This document shows positions 24,370 through 35,385 of a stretch of 64,000 bases of DNA, in pieces. The notes under the pieces are model-generated. The model ran no database searches and was not told the origin of the DNA. It saw only the letters and a list, made by a program, of their open reading frames with translations. The stretch covers positions 174,499,991-174,563,990 of the forward strand of contig NC_133120.1 in the NCBI RefSeq assembly GCF_033568475.1, in the 5' to 3' direction. Position 1 is the first letter of the stretch, and each line of letters begins with the position of its first letter. Source of the DNA: Henckelia pumila (Eukaryota > Streptophyta > Magnoliopsida > Lamiales > Gesneriaceae). Both the position numbers and the translations under genes were made by a program.

Positions 24370-24578
24370 CAGTCTTGGTTTGGGCTGAGCCTACTGCTGG
24401 TTGCCGAAACTCAAGGGATCTAGCCTCGAAGTCTGTAAGATTTATGTTTCGCTTATTGCTATTTGTTCAGATTAGTAGCATTAGTTTCTTAAATTATTTG
24501 AGCATGTTTTAAGTTTAAATAAAAATGTTTTTCTTATGGCATGAAATTTGAATTTTTGAAATTTGGACTTGCGTTCAG

Positions 24579-25523
24579 ATGGCATCTCGACGTGATCCCC
24601 ATGCACCTCCACCGCCACCACCTCCTCCGCCCCCTCCGCCAGTTTATGTTGGGGCTCAGGTGCTAGCTGGCCTGGCTCGTATCTTAGATCAGCATGCCGA
24701 GGCCCTGAGGGCTAGAACTAGCGCGGTCTATGAGCGGTTCAGGAAGATGGATCTTAAGGACTTCTCTGGTAATACGGATCCGATGGTAGAGGAGGGCTGG
24801 AGTCGCTCGGTAGAGGCGATTTTCCGCTACATGGATTTGGGAGATACGGACCAAGTTCGCTGTATGAATTTCCTTCTCAAGGATGACACCGCCTTGTGGT
24901 TTGAGGGTGTGGAAAAGACTGTTGACATTACCACGCTGACTTGGGAAGCAATCAAGAATCTCTTCTATGAGAAGTACTATATAGCTGAGGTGAGGGCGAA
25001 GTTGAAGAAAGAGTTCATGAGTCTCCGGCAGGGAGATCTGTCTGTATCCAAGTTTGTTCGGAAATTTGAGAGGGGCTGCCACTTCGTGCCGTTGATAGGG
25101 AATGATGAGGCGGAGAAGTTGCAGCACTTTGTTGCATGTCTGAGGCCTACTATTCGCAGGGATGTGATGATGGCTAAGCCAGTGGATTATGCAGCTGCCG
25201 TCAGGAAGGCTATGAGGTTCGAGCAGTCCTTGAAGGACATTAGTGCCGAGGTTCATGGCAAGAGGGCCTTCAGTCATCAGGGTCACCAGCAGCAGCATGG
25301 CAAGAAGCCATATCAGGGACAGCAGAGGCAGCAGAGTCCCCAGGGGCACCATCAGGCCCAGAGACCTGCTCCTCCCAGGACTGAGGATAAGCCTATTTGC
25401 CAAATATGCCATCGTCCACACTTTGGGAAGTGCTTGAAGGAGGCAGGATTGTGTTTCAAATGCAAGAAGCCGGGTCATGTAGCTAAAGACTGCCCGGAGT
25501 TGAGGAGGCCCGCGCCGGGTTGA
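24579..25523 (+). CDS. Gag of Tekay-like element
   Basis: 314 codons from an ATG that follows a TTCAG. Residues 8-20 are a proline run; about 45-235 form the retrotransposon gag (capsid-like) domain with the conserved MDLKDFSGNTDP, WEAIKNLFYEKYY and LRPTIRRDV stretches; about 240-275 is a Gln/His/Arg-rich linker; 294-307 is a zinc knuckle (CFKCKKPGHVAKDC). The gag coats the genomic RNA in virus-like particles. It ends in TGA at 25521-25523, in frame with the protease segment that follows; the site is an Arg codon in related elements, so this is probably a CGA to TGA nonsense change rather than a natural gag stop. A long antisense frame here is a shadow. Confidence 0.9.
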   Translation: MASRRDPHAPPPPPPPPPPPPVYVGAQVLAGLARILDQHAEALRARTSAVYERFRKMDLKDFSGNTDPMVEEGWSRSVEAIFRYMDLGDTDQVRCMNFLLKDDTALWFEGVEKTVDITTLTWEAIKNLFYEKYYIAEVRAKLKKEFMSLRQGDLSVSKFVRKFERGCHFVPLIGNDEAEKLQHFVACLRPTIRRDVMMAKPVDYAAAVRKAMRFEQSLKDISAEVHGKRAFSHQGHQQQHGKKPYQGQQRQQSPQGHHQAQRPAPPRTEDKPICQICHRPHFGKCLKEAGLCFKCKKPGHVAKDCPELRRPAPG

Positions 25524-25575
25524 GTGTTCGTGATGCAGGCCGAGGAGGCCGACCCAGACACCACACTCATCACAG
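25524..25575 (+). pseudogene. Gag-protease linker of Tekay-like element, before intron-like gap
   Basis: In frame with gag after its TGA, this reads QAEEADPDTTLITG-like sequence typical of the region just before the protease. It stops at a GT (25576); the frame resumes without loss at 31976. Confidence 0.75.
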
Positions 25576-25624
25576 GTAACATCTTATGTTTTTGGGTTTA
25601 CACTACAAGAAAACGGCAAACGAC

Positions 25625-25950
25625 AACAACGCTTTTTCCGCATTGTTATTGTCACAAAAAAGCGTTTTCGTAGCCAGTGTTGTGAAAGACCGCGGTCAAA
25701 GACAACGCGGAAAAAGCGTTGTCGTTTTGAGCAAAGACAACGCATAAAAAACATTGTGATATTTGAAAAAGACAATGCTTTTTCCGCGTTGTTTTTTTAG
25801 CAACGACAACGCTTTTTATGCGTTGTCTTTGAGCGGACTTTTTACAACACGGCCATTTACAACGCTTTTTCACAACGTTTTTAAAAGCGTTGTGGTTTGC
25901 AAAGACAACGCTTAAAACACCTACGACAACGTTTAAAAAGCGTTGTCTTT
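25625..25950 (+). repeat. Left subterminal repeats of CACTA
   Basis: About eight palindromic GACAACGC...GCGTTGTC units in both orientations; in this superfamily such motifs bind transposase. Confidence 0.85.
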
Positions 25951-28001
25951 TCTCAAATAAAAAACAAAAAAAAATTAATTCACAAATTTTCAATATTATA
26001 AATCACTCAATATTCAAAATTTTTGAAAATTAAATCTAATATACAATATTTCAATATTATAAATCATTCAAATATAACAAAAATTATTCAAAACAAACAA
26101 TCTCTTTCTTTTAATTTAAAACTTTGATTCCTCACTTCAGCACATGTTAGCATCCCGAACTTTCATAAAAGCCGCAACAATCTCTGTTTTTTTAATTTGT
26201 ATCTCCATACTGTAAATTATTAAAAATAAAAACAAACATAAAACAAATATGAATAGATTAAAATGAAAAATAAACTTAAACACATATTTATCAGTAAAAG
26301 AACATGAACTACGAATGACGAAATTATCACTAAGCGATTGAAATTATCAAATAAACTACGAATTATGAAATTATCAGTAAGCGATTGGAATTATCAAAAG
26401 ATCCATTTAAACACATATTTACCTCATTAACAACACAATCAGTCTGTAAGTATTCTCTTTGGAAGCTTCCTAGACCTAAATCACTGCTCTTCCGATCAAC
26501 ACAACTAAATGTCATGGTAAATATAGCATAAGGCACAAGGAAAAAAACTATACTTCCGTGTAAATAGTCCACTTCATTAGTTAGCACAAAAATTTAAATA
26601 ATTCAAAGCTTTGAATAAAAATTTAATAATGCAGCTTGGTGAGCCTCTAATGAGGGAAGGCAAAAGCAATATTAAAAATTAGATCAAGTAGAATAGTGCA
26701 AAGGAAAATGCAGAGCACGTTAATAACAATCATAGCTTAAAATCTCTTAAAACTTGTAGTTTAGATGCTTATTCAAGTTTCGTGATTGTAGCCACCAGCT
26801 TTTATTGATCCAGCACATACTCAACATATATTTGAGAAAACACTTGACAGTGCTAAATCAATTATCTACTGTCTCATTATAATTTTCAACAATGGGGAAC
26901 AGAATAAAACACACAAAAAGATTAGTATATTAGCAGATAGTACAGTAACAACACAACTTAAATAATAGAATCAATACAATAATCTAGAACTACTTTCGAT
27001 CATTGTGTAAGCAAATCAATCGTTGATCCCAACAGTCCCTCCTAGCAGCATTGCACCAATTTGAATCTCATAGAAGTCAAGGATGAGATCTTGACCTTTT
27101 TACAATCATAGAACTAAATGTTTGTAGTCACAGACTATGGTCATCATGAATCACAAATATTTTGAATCATATAGCATACTAGCAGAGTATCTTTTGACAG
27201 ATAAACTAGAGGCAATCCAAACATTAGGTTCTTTCGAGGACCCTTTGGTACCACCCATTCCCCTCACAAGTGTCAAAGGTCCCAACAACAATAGCTTTGC
27301 AAGACATTACTCAAGATCAGCTACTCAAATGTTCAAACTTTCATGATACAGAAAACTAAGCAAGAAAACTAATTCAACTAAATGGGCCAGACATTCTTCA
27401 ATTTACAGACTATCTAGTTTGACACCACGCTATCCTTGACAAATTCTTTAAAGACAAACACAAATTCAACTAAATGATTTTTTGACAATAATTAAAGAAA
27501 TTCATGAAATCCCTCGGTGATGTGAATTCTACGAGACCAAGGCAAGAAAGTTGTTGCAAAATGGATCTCATGATCTGCTAAGGCCGATGATTTATTATGC
27601 TTCATCCAATAAGATTCAAATTCCATACCACTTTCAATGGTCGCACTATCTTTCAATTTCTTTAAACAAACCAGGCAGTTGGCCAATTTCAACTCTTCGA
27701 AAGTATATTTATTTTTACACATTTCCTGTGTACCTTAAGAAACAAAAAGGAAATAAACCTTCAAATAGAAAAAAAAGAAAAAAAAAGGAAATAAACCTAA
27801 TGAAAATCAGGTACACCAGATCCAAAACTAGCCAAACACAAAACAGGAAAGTACCTAGAAAGGCCATAACCTAAGTGCTTTTAACCCCCCGTTTTCTTCG
27901 AAATAAATGATAACCTGAAATATGTCACAGACAGGAGAAATGGAGACCAAATAAATTAAAGAAACTCATGTTTCCAGGACATGCATTAAATTTAAATACA
28001 G

Positions 28002-28160
28002 AACACTACCTGAGTTCTCTTCTTGCTCGAAAATAGAATAATATAATAACACGGGTGAATTAAATTTCTCCACTCTGAACAATTTTTACCTCATGATACA
28101 CGAACCACTTGACCTGATGAATTAATCCAGAACACTACTCGAGTTCTCTTCTTGCTCGAA
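28002..28160 (+). repeat. Short duplicated segment inside CACTA
   Basis: A segment of about 30 bp containing GAGTTCTCTTCTTGCTCGAA occurs at 28002-28030 and again at 28131-28160, next to the captured exon. Confidence 0.6.
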
Positions 28161-28199
28161 CCTGAGGTATATATATATATATATCATGAATATGCATAC

Positions 28200-28340
28200 T
28201 TGAAGATGGCTGGCAATGTTGTGGCGAAAGAGACAATTGATACCCATAAGCTCCAAAATCCTCGAAGGAACAGCCTTATCCACGCCAAGCTGCTCAACTG
28301 CTTGAACAAATCTTCTGTGAAGCTCTGGTGTCCAATCCAC
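28200..28340 (-). pseudogene. Captured exon of a GLK/APRR2-like GARP transcription factor
   Basis: A 141-bp exon on the minus strand encodes 47 residues of a GARP (Myb-like) DNA-binding domain: [17 protein letters not shown], the PSRILELMG helix and RHNIASHLQ. It is bounded by a good acceptor (GTGTGTTTAG|G) and donor (CAA|GTATGC) with the exon end where the domain normally continues into a Lys-Tyr-Arg segment, which is absent. A Phe replaces the usual Thr before RHN. A possible fragment of the preceding exon (Arg-Lys-Val-Lys codons followed by GT) is seen at about 28710-28723. Because it lies inside a CACTA, it is a transduplicated fragment, not a gene. Confidence 0.85.
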
Positions 28341-29329
28341 CTAAACACACATTTCATAAAATCTCTTCATATAATTATATATGTAATCATTTCATATTCA
28401 TTACCAAATCAAATCCACACCACTGTGTGTAAGTAAGCTTTTAATGAGTTGAAAAGAAGGTACATTTTTTTTTACATAGGTTTGGTTTTAATAGAAAGCA
28501 CCCCAGATTCACGTGACTTTTGGTTCCCATGATTTGTGTGACAAATCCATGAATAACAAAGGGAAAAAGACCCGAAACTGTTCCTTAATGGATAAAGATT
28601 ATTTCACAGTAAATTGAGCTAGTTAACACTGCAAAACTAGTCTTTTTTACAGCACATGATGTAATATAAAGATCTAAATCTGCTAATTAATAGAGATTTA
28701 ATTAACGATACCTTAACTTTCCTCTGATTTGTGCTCAAAACCAGAACACAAAGTTAACAAATGGAAGAAAACCAGAAGGAAAACCCGTTTTAAACAAAAC
28801 AAAACAAAACTCAAATCTTCAAACATAAATCACAATTTACAAAGAACCAAACGCAAATCTAAGAGCACAGATGACGTTGTACAGCATGAGAAGCAAACAA
28901 CAGGGAAACAAAACAGAAGAAGAAACTTGTACGAACATCGGAAGGTCGGCTAGTGAAATCCTAAGCAAAACCCAAGGCATGTGTATAACACAGATAGATC
29001 GGAAATTCATTCGAAAAATCTGACCAAGAGTGGCGAGATTTCTATACAAGAGTAAACTATAACCATTAAAAGAAATAGGAATTCAAAAAAATGCATAACC
29101 GTATAACATAATTGAATCTAGTGAATCCAATGCAAGGCCAAGAGTTACCTGCAGCAGTTTCTATCGATGAATCCCGCGCTGAAGTATCTTCGATCGTGCG
29201 CTTAAAAGAGAGAAGAGCAGATTAATTTCTCTGCAAAAATGTTGTCTGATAACCCTCAAGAAGCAAGAAATCTTGATTCTCCATCGCTGGCTCCAATGGC
29301 TGCAGCAAACTCAGATGAGATTTAATAAA

Positions 29330-29392
29330 ATACAACGCTTTTTACAAAAGCGTTGTTTTTAATTGTTGTTTTTGGTCATATTTGTTGTAGTG
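29330..29392 (+). repeat. Internal CACTA right-end-like sequence
   Basis: It has an ACAACGC/GCGTTGT hairpin and ends TTTGTTGTAGTG, the same terminal signature as at 31764, although it is 2.4 kb inside the element. Confidence 0.7.
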
Positions 29393-31500
29393 TGATATCC
29401 CATACTTTAATTAAATACACCGTAACAAAGAGCGCAAAGAAGGATCACACACTTGCGCAAGCGCTAGCTGTGGCAGCGCACAAGCTGTTGCAGCAAGTGA
29501 ACCAGCAAGAATCCAGCAACCTACTAAGAAAGCATCGTCAAAGTGAATTTTTTTTTGATTCAAACAAGCCGCTTGAACACGGTGACCAGATTCTTGATGA
29601 GGCTAGCACTTAGCGGTGGCCTACAGAAAAGCAAAAGAGATCAATATGGCAATGTATCCGAGTAATAATAATAGTAAATTATAACATCAAAATTGGACAT
29701 TGTGGAAAGTGTAAAAAAAATTAAAAAAGAGGTACAACTCCAAAATTTCACCTATTGCGAAATCTACTTGGAAAATTAATAAGCAGTAATTGCATAAATA
29801 ATTTTTATTCTTAATACTGAAATGGAAATCAATTATTATGAAAAATCTTGGTTCACTGCAAGGAAATAATCCTCTTCCATTGACAAAACAAGTCAAATTC
29901 AACACAAGACATTATATTCTTACCACAGAAAGAAGCTACATCATTTACAACAATTTGGAAAACTCTAAGTGATCGATATGGAGATTCGATCAAACCATGA
30001 TGATCATTTACAACAATTTGGAAGACTCTCTCTCATCCTCTCTGGTTGCAAGCTACAGTCAGGATAGGTGGTTTCAGCAAGAGGGTGATGGTGGCGACCA
30101 GGTCCCATCCAACGAAAAATTTAAATAGTATATGTAAATTTTTTAAAGAAACTGCAAGTTTCATCCCAAATATGTAGTTGGTTGACACTCCTAGCCTTGT
30201 GTTAACAAATTTTTGGATCCACCCCCTACTATGATTATACTTTTATAAAACCTGGAGCCCATTTTTTCGTTATTTAATAGTATCTAACATATTTTAGAAC
30301 CTCCTATTGAACAGGGAACTGTCGAAGAAAGCCCAGAAAGAAAACAACCTTTAGTGGCGTTTGAGTGGATTGCTTTGAGACAATAATCACTTATTTATTA
30401 TGAAGGTAAAAATAAACGCAGCTGGATTTTTCGGAAAATGCAAGTATACCTGAAAAGAGGATCAAGCCAGAGAAACCAACCCAGAATAGCTTGCGCATAT
30501 CGTAGCTTATGCCTGTGAAGATTTAATTGTGCTAAAATCTGAACACCAGCAGCTGTGCTAGCCCGAATCCAACATCAAAACGACTCAAAATCAGGAAATA
30601 GATGCACCAAGAACAAAGCCCAACCCCCTACAGATGATTCAAAACAGCCGCCCTGCTCCAATCAAACCCTAGCAACTCACGACAGATGGGAAATCCATGA
30701 AGCTGCAAGTTGAGCGTGGAGCAGATGCGAAATCCGTGAAGCAAAAATCTATCTATGAAGCTAGGAAAATCAGCAAGAATCGAAAGAAAACAGGAAAAGG
30801 CAGATGAAGAAAGGGATTCGAAAAATTTTTAGAAAGTGTAATCCGGAAAGTATGCAAAGAAGCTCGGAGAGGAACACATATTCAAGAGCAGCAAAAATCG
30901 ACGATTGATGGGAACGCAGCAAGTCGGAATACAACGAGAGCAAAATGGAGAGGATGAAATCGCGAAGGGTTTGGGAATTTTGGGTCGGACCAAAAATCTA
31001 AATAAAATGGAATTCATGAATTAGAGGCAAAAATTATATTATGTGACAAACGAGATATTAAATCTAGAAACTCCAACGGGAGGCAGCGGCACAAAGAGGC
31101 AGAGGTTCAAACCAACAAAGAGACTGATTGAGCAAAGGGGAGAGATGATCGATTGAGCAAAGCTGGAAAACCAAGAAACGACCAGAAATAGCTCAAAGTC
31201 GATAAAGAACAAGAAGCCACACAACTCCAGTCGTGAACGAGGCGTGACAGTTTGAGCTTTGGTCCTAGATTCCTCAATATTTTGGTATTAAATTGAATCC
31301 AAGTACGAACGCTTACCTTTTCTAGCTTCAATCGATAGCTTTTCGGCGGCTAGGGCGGCGAATCGACGGCATGATGAGGCTGCTAGGGTTTGGGGAGAAA
31401 GGGGATCACGAGAATGGCTTTGGGAAGGAGAGAGAAGTGTCGTTTCCTTTTTTTTTTTCCTTCTAGTCATTTTAATTTTTATTTAATTTTTTTAAAAAAA
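29393..31500 (+). other. CACTA interior without recognisable gene
   Basis: AT-rich, no transposase or known domain. A short plus-strand reading near 29430-29613 (AQALAVAAHKLLQQVNQQ) looks exon-like but I do not recognise it. On the minus strand 31316-31450 has the composition of a 5'UTR exon followed by GGTAAGC, possibly captured or the transcript start of the element. Confidence 0.4.
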
Positions 31501-31764
31501 ATAGTTTATCTACAACCCTTTTTAAAAAGTGTTGTAGTACATATAAAAAATAACGCTCAAAGACAACGCTTTTTTAAAGCATTGTCTTAGGCCTAAAAAA
31601 ATGCTTAAAGACAACGCTTTGTTTAAAAAGCGTTGTCTTTTATGAATTTAAAAAAAATAACGACAACGCTTTTCCTTAAAAGCGTTGTAATTTAAAAAAA
31701 GACAACGCTTTCTACCAAAAGCGTTGTCTTTTAAGTGTTGTGTTTGAGCATTTTCGTTGTAGTG
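31500..31764 (+). repeat. Right subterminal repeats of CACTA
   Basis: Repeated GACAACGCTTT and AAAGCGTTGTC units up to the terminal inverted repeat. Confidence 0.85.
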
Positions 31765-31975
31765 TTAGAGCAGTTAATCGATTCACTACCACATGTGATT
31801 TTAAGTTTTATTGATTCGGGCCAATAATTTTGTAACATGTTGCATGTTTGAAAAATTTGACGGTATTAGCATGCATAGTATCTTGTTTGGGATTTGATGA
31901 CTTAGATTGAGTCTAAGTAGAACTTTTTTTACTTAACTTCAATCTTTTCTGTGGATGCATTCATCGTTAATGCAG

Positions 31976-34900
31976 GTAGGATTGTAGTAGCTGGTGTAGC
32001 CACTAGAGCATTGTTAGACTCGGGAGCTACACATTCTTTCATTTCGGAGGCATTTACCCGTAAGCGGAGTATTGAGTATGAAGAGTTGTTGGGTGTTTTC
32101 ACAGTGACCATCCCATCAGGGGAAGAATTGTCTACGAGGAATATAGTGAGGAATCTTGAACTCTTGCTGCAAGGGAAATCAATGAGTGCCGATCTGATAG
32201 TGCTGCCCATGCCTGAGTTTGACTTGATACTTGGGATGGACTGGATGACGAAGAACGCTGTGGTGATTGATTTTCAGCAGCGATCAGTGATGGTTAGACC
32301 GGAGGGAGAGGAACCATTCTGGTTTGAGGCTACTAGGAGTTCGAAGATGACTCAACTTATATCTCTCATGCAAGCTAAGAAGTTGGTGCACGATGGATGT
32401 GAGGCATTCTTAGCCAGTGTATCTTTGTCAGAGTTGCCAGCACGCCCAGATATTTCAGATGTGGACGTGGTCAGGGATTTTGAGGATGTGTTTCCAGAAG
32501 ATGTTGCGGTATCCCACCTGATAGGGAAGTCGAGTTCTCTATCGACTTGATATCGGGTACTGTGCCAATCTCTAAGGCACCGTATAGACTAGCTCCCACA
32601 GAAATGAAGGAACTGAAAGAGCAGATTCAAGAGTTTCTTGATAAAGGGTTCATACGCCCTAGCTTCTCTCCATGGGGCGCACCGGTCCTCTTTGTGAAAA
32701 AGAAGGACGGAAGTCTGAGATTGTGCATAGACTATTGAGGGTTGAATGGTGTAACAGTGAAGAACAAGTACCCACTTCCTAGAATTGAGGATCTCTTTGA
32801 TCAGTATAAGGATCTTCTGTGTTTTCGAAGATTGATCTTTGTTCTGGATATCACCAGTTGAAGGTGAAGGAGTCTGATGTATTCAAGACAGCCTTTAGGA
32901 CTCTCTATGGCCACTACTATTTCCTTGTGATGCCGTTCGGGATGACGAACGCGCCCGCGGTCTTCATGGATCTTATGAACCGCGTGTTCCAACCGTACTT
33001 GGATCAGTTTGTCATTGTAGTTATTGACGATATCCTCATTTACTCGAAGGATAGAGAAGAACATACCCAGCATTTGAGGAATTTCTGGGAGTACTCCGAG
33101 AGCGGAAATTGTATGCTAAGTTCGACAAGTGCGAATTTTGGTTAGAGAGAGTACCATTCTTGGGTCATATTATTTCCAAGGATGGAGTGGAAGTAGATCC
33201 TTCCAAGGTTCAAGCAGTGAAGGAGTGGTCTGTGCCAAGAAGCGCATCGGAGATTCTTAGTTTTCTCGGATTGGCCGGATACTATAGGAAGTTTATCAAG
33301 GGCTTTTCATCTATTGCGGTGCCCTTGACAGCGCTGACCAAGAAGATTGCCAAGTTTATTTGGAAGCCAGAGTGTCAAGAGAGCTTTGATGTGTTGAAGG
33401 AAGCTCTCACGACAGCACCAGTGTTAGCTATGTCATCTAGAGAGGGAGATTTTGTGGTTTACACTGATGCTTCCAAGTTGGGACTTGGGACAGTGCTTAT
33501 GCAGCGAGATAGGGTTATCGTTTATACTTCTAGGCAGTTGAAGGAGCATGAGAAGAACTACCCTACTCATGATTTGGAGTTAGCAGCGGTGGTGTTCGCT
33601 CTCAAGATTTGGAGGCACTATCTCTACGGAGAGAAGTGTAAAATATTCACCGACCATAAGAGCCTCAAATACTTCTTCACCCAGAAAGAGTTGAATATGA
33701 GACAGTGGAGATGGTTGGAGTTGGTGAAAGATTATGACTGCGATATTAACTACCACCCGGGTAAAGCTAATGTGGTCGCAGATGCATTGAGTAGAAAGTA
33801 GGCAGTGATTGCCTCTTTGACTGTGTCTAGACCTTTGCAGGATGAGATTCAAAAATTCGGACTAGAGTTCTATGCCGAGGGTAGAGCTCCTAGATTGTCA
33901 GCTTTGTCAGTGCAGACTTCATTTTTTGACCGTATCAGAGTTGCTCAATCAGTTGATGAGTAGTTGAACAAGTGAAGACGAAGAGCCGATGAGAGAGGCA
34001 GTGACTTGTACTCAGTGGTAGATGGGATTGTGAGGTTCAGAGATAGACTATGGGTGCCCGCAGGTGATTCTATGCTAGTTACTATCATGGCAGAGGCGCA
34101 TATATCACCGTACTCTATCCACCCAGGCAGTACCAAGATGTATCGAGACCTTCAGCAGTTGTATTGGTGGTCGGGCATGAAGCGTGACATCGCCCGATTC
34201 GTGTCAAAATGTCTGACTTTCCAGCAGGTCAAGGCCGAGCATCAGAGACCTGCAGGATTGCTTAAGCCACTTCCTATTCCCGAGTGGAAATGGGAGAATA
34301 TTACCATGGATTTCGTTGTTGGCTTGCCGAGGACAGTGAGAGGTTCAAATGCTATTTGGGTTATTGTTGACCGTCTCACTAAGTCGGTGCACTTTTTGCC
34401 AGTGAGGACGAATTTCTCCATGACTCAGTATGCGGAGTTGTAGATCCAGGAGATAGTCAGACTACATGGTTTCCCTGTTTCCATAGTGTCTGATAGAGAT
34501 CCGCGGTATTACTTTGTCATTTTGGAAGAGTCTTTCATTCAGCTTTGGGGACGAAACTTTCGTTTATCACTTCCTTCCGCCCCCAGACGGATGGACAGTC
34601 CGAGAGGGTGATTCAGATTCTAGAGGATCTTCTGAGAGCTTGCGCTATTAACTTTCATGATAGTTGGGAGTCGAGGTTACCATTGGTGGAATTTGCATAT
34701 AACAACAGCTATCAGGCCACCATTGGTATGACGCCTTACGAGGCACGGAGACCTTGTAGATCACCGGTATTATGGACCGAGATCGGTGAGAGGTCGGAGT
34801 TGGGACCCAAAATTGTTCAGCAGACTGCTGAAGTTGTAGCCAAGATCCGTGATAGGATGAGGATTGCACAGAGCAGGCAGAAGAGTTACGCCGATCATAG

Positions 34901-35348
34901 GAGAAGAGAATTGAAGTTCTCAGTGGGTGGTCATGTTTTTATCCGAGTAGCTCCTTTGAAAGGCGTGATGAGATTCGAGAAGAAGGGGAAATTGGCTCCG
35001 AGGTTTGTTGGACCTTTTGAGATTCTGGACAGAGTGGGAACGTTAGCCTATAGGGTGGCTTTGCCGCCTAATCTCGCTGGAGTACACAACGTCTTCCACG
35101 TATCCATGTTGACGAAGTACATCTCGAATCCTTCTCATGTGCTCAACCTTGAGCCTCTTCAGATATCGCCTCATATGACTTATGAATAGAGACCTGATCG
35201 GATTATGGAGAAGCAGGAGAGGAGACTCCGTAACAAGACTATTCCAATGGACAAAGTTAAGTGGTTGAATCATTCAGATGAAGAGGACACTTGGGAGACA
35301 GAGGCAGATATTAGGACTCGCTATCCAGAGCTATTTGGTGAGTTCTAA
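31976..35348 (+). pseudogene. Pol of Tekay-like element (protease to chromodomain), broken
   Basis: Domains in order: aspartic protease (LLDSGATHSFI, about 32010-32045); reverse transcriptase (32560-33150) with [14 protein letters not shown] near 33010-33050; RNase H (about 33440-33800, [20 protein letters not shown]); integrase zinc finger and core (34090-34700) with DFVVGLP and TDGQSERVIQ; integrase C-terminal domain (34900-35130, HNVFHVSMLTKY); and a chromodomain (about 35195-35340) ending at 35346-35348. Breaks: a one-base loss near 32508; stops at 32736-32738, 33799-33801, 34441-34443 and 35187-35189; frame changes near 32810, 33085, 33965 and 34530. The second Cys of the integrase HHCC finger is Phe (KCLTFQQ). 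It is a dead polyprotein. Confidence 0.88.
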
Positions 35349-35370
35349 TTTCAAGAACAAAATTCCATAT

Positions 35371-35385
35371 TAGGGAGGGAGGAAT
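35371..35385 (+). other. Polypurine tract of Tekay-like element
   Basis: TAGGGAGGGAGGAAT lies immediately before the 3' LTR. Confidence 0.85.

Larger units (their letters stand above)
25601..31764 (+). mobile_element. Non-autonomous CACTA (En/Spm) transposon, 6164 bp
   Basis: It begins CACTACAAGAAAACGGC and ends with the reverse complement of CACTACAACGAAAATGC, the terminal motif of plant CACTA elements, and is flanked by a perfect 3-bp duplication TTA (25598-25600, 31765-31767). About 350 bp at the left and 260 bp at the right are filled with subterminal repeats of the form GACAACGCTTTTT and its inverse. I find no transposase; the interior is AT-rich and includes a captured GARP transcription-factor exon. 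It must depend on a transposase supplied elsewhere. Confidence 0.93.
25576..31975 (+). other. Intron-like GT-AG interruption at the gag/protease junction
   Basis: The sequence changes at ACAG|GTAAC and resumes at TGCAG|GTAGG; joining the flanks restores the conserved Leu-Ile-Thr-Gly-Arg-Ile-Val-Val reading into the protease. After subtracting the CACTA and its TTA duplicate, 233 bp remain. The acceptor side has a T-rich stretch (31925-31950). Alternatively it is a small insertion flanked by a CAGGTA direct repeat. Confidence 0.6.

Noticed and set aside
24684-25478. 264-codon antisense frame over the Tekay gag
   Set aside because: It mirrors the strongly coding gag strand, whose protein has clear gag and zinc-knuckle motifs; the antisense product resembles nothing.
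31288-31470. 60-codon minus-strand frame in the CACTA
   Set aside because: Looks like UTR-type sequence with a donor site; the frame itself is not conserved in any way I can see.
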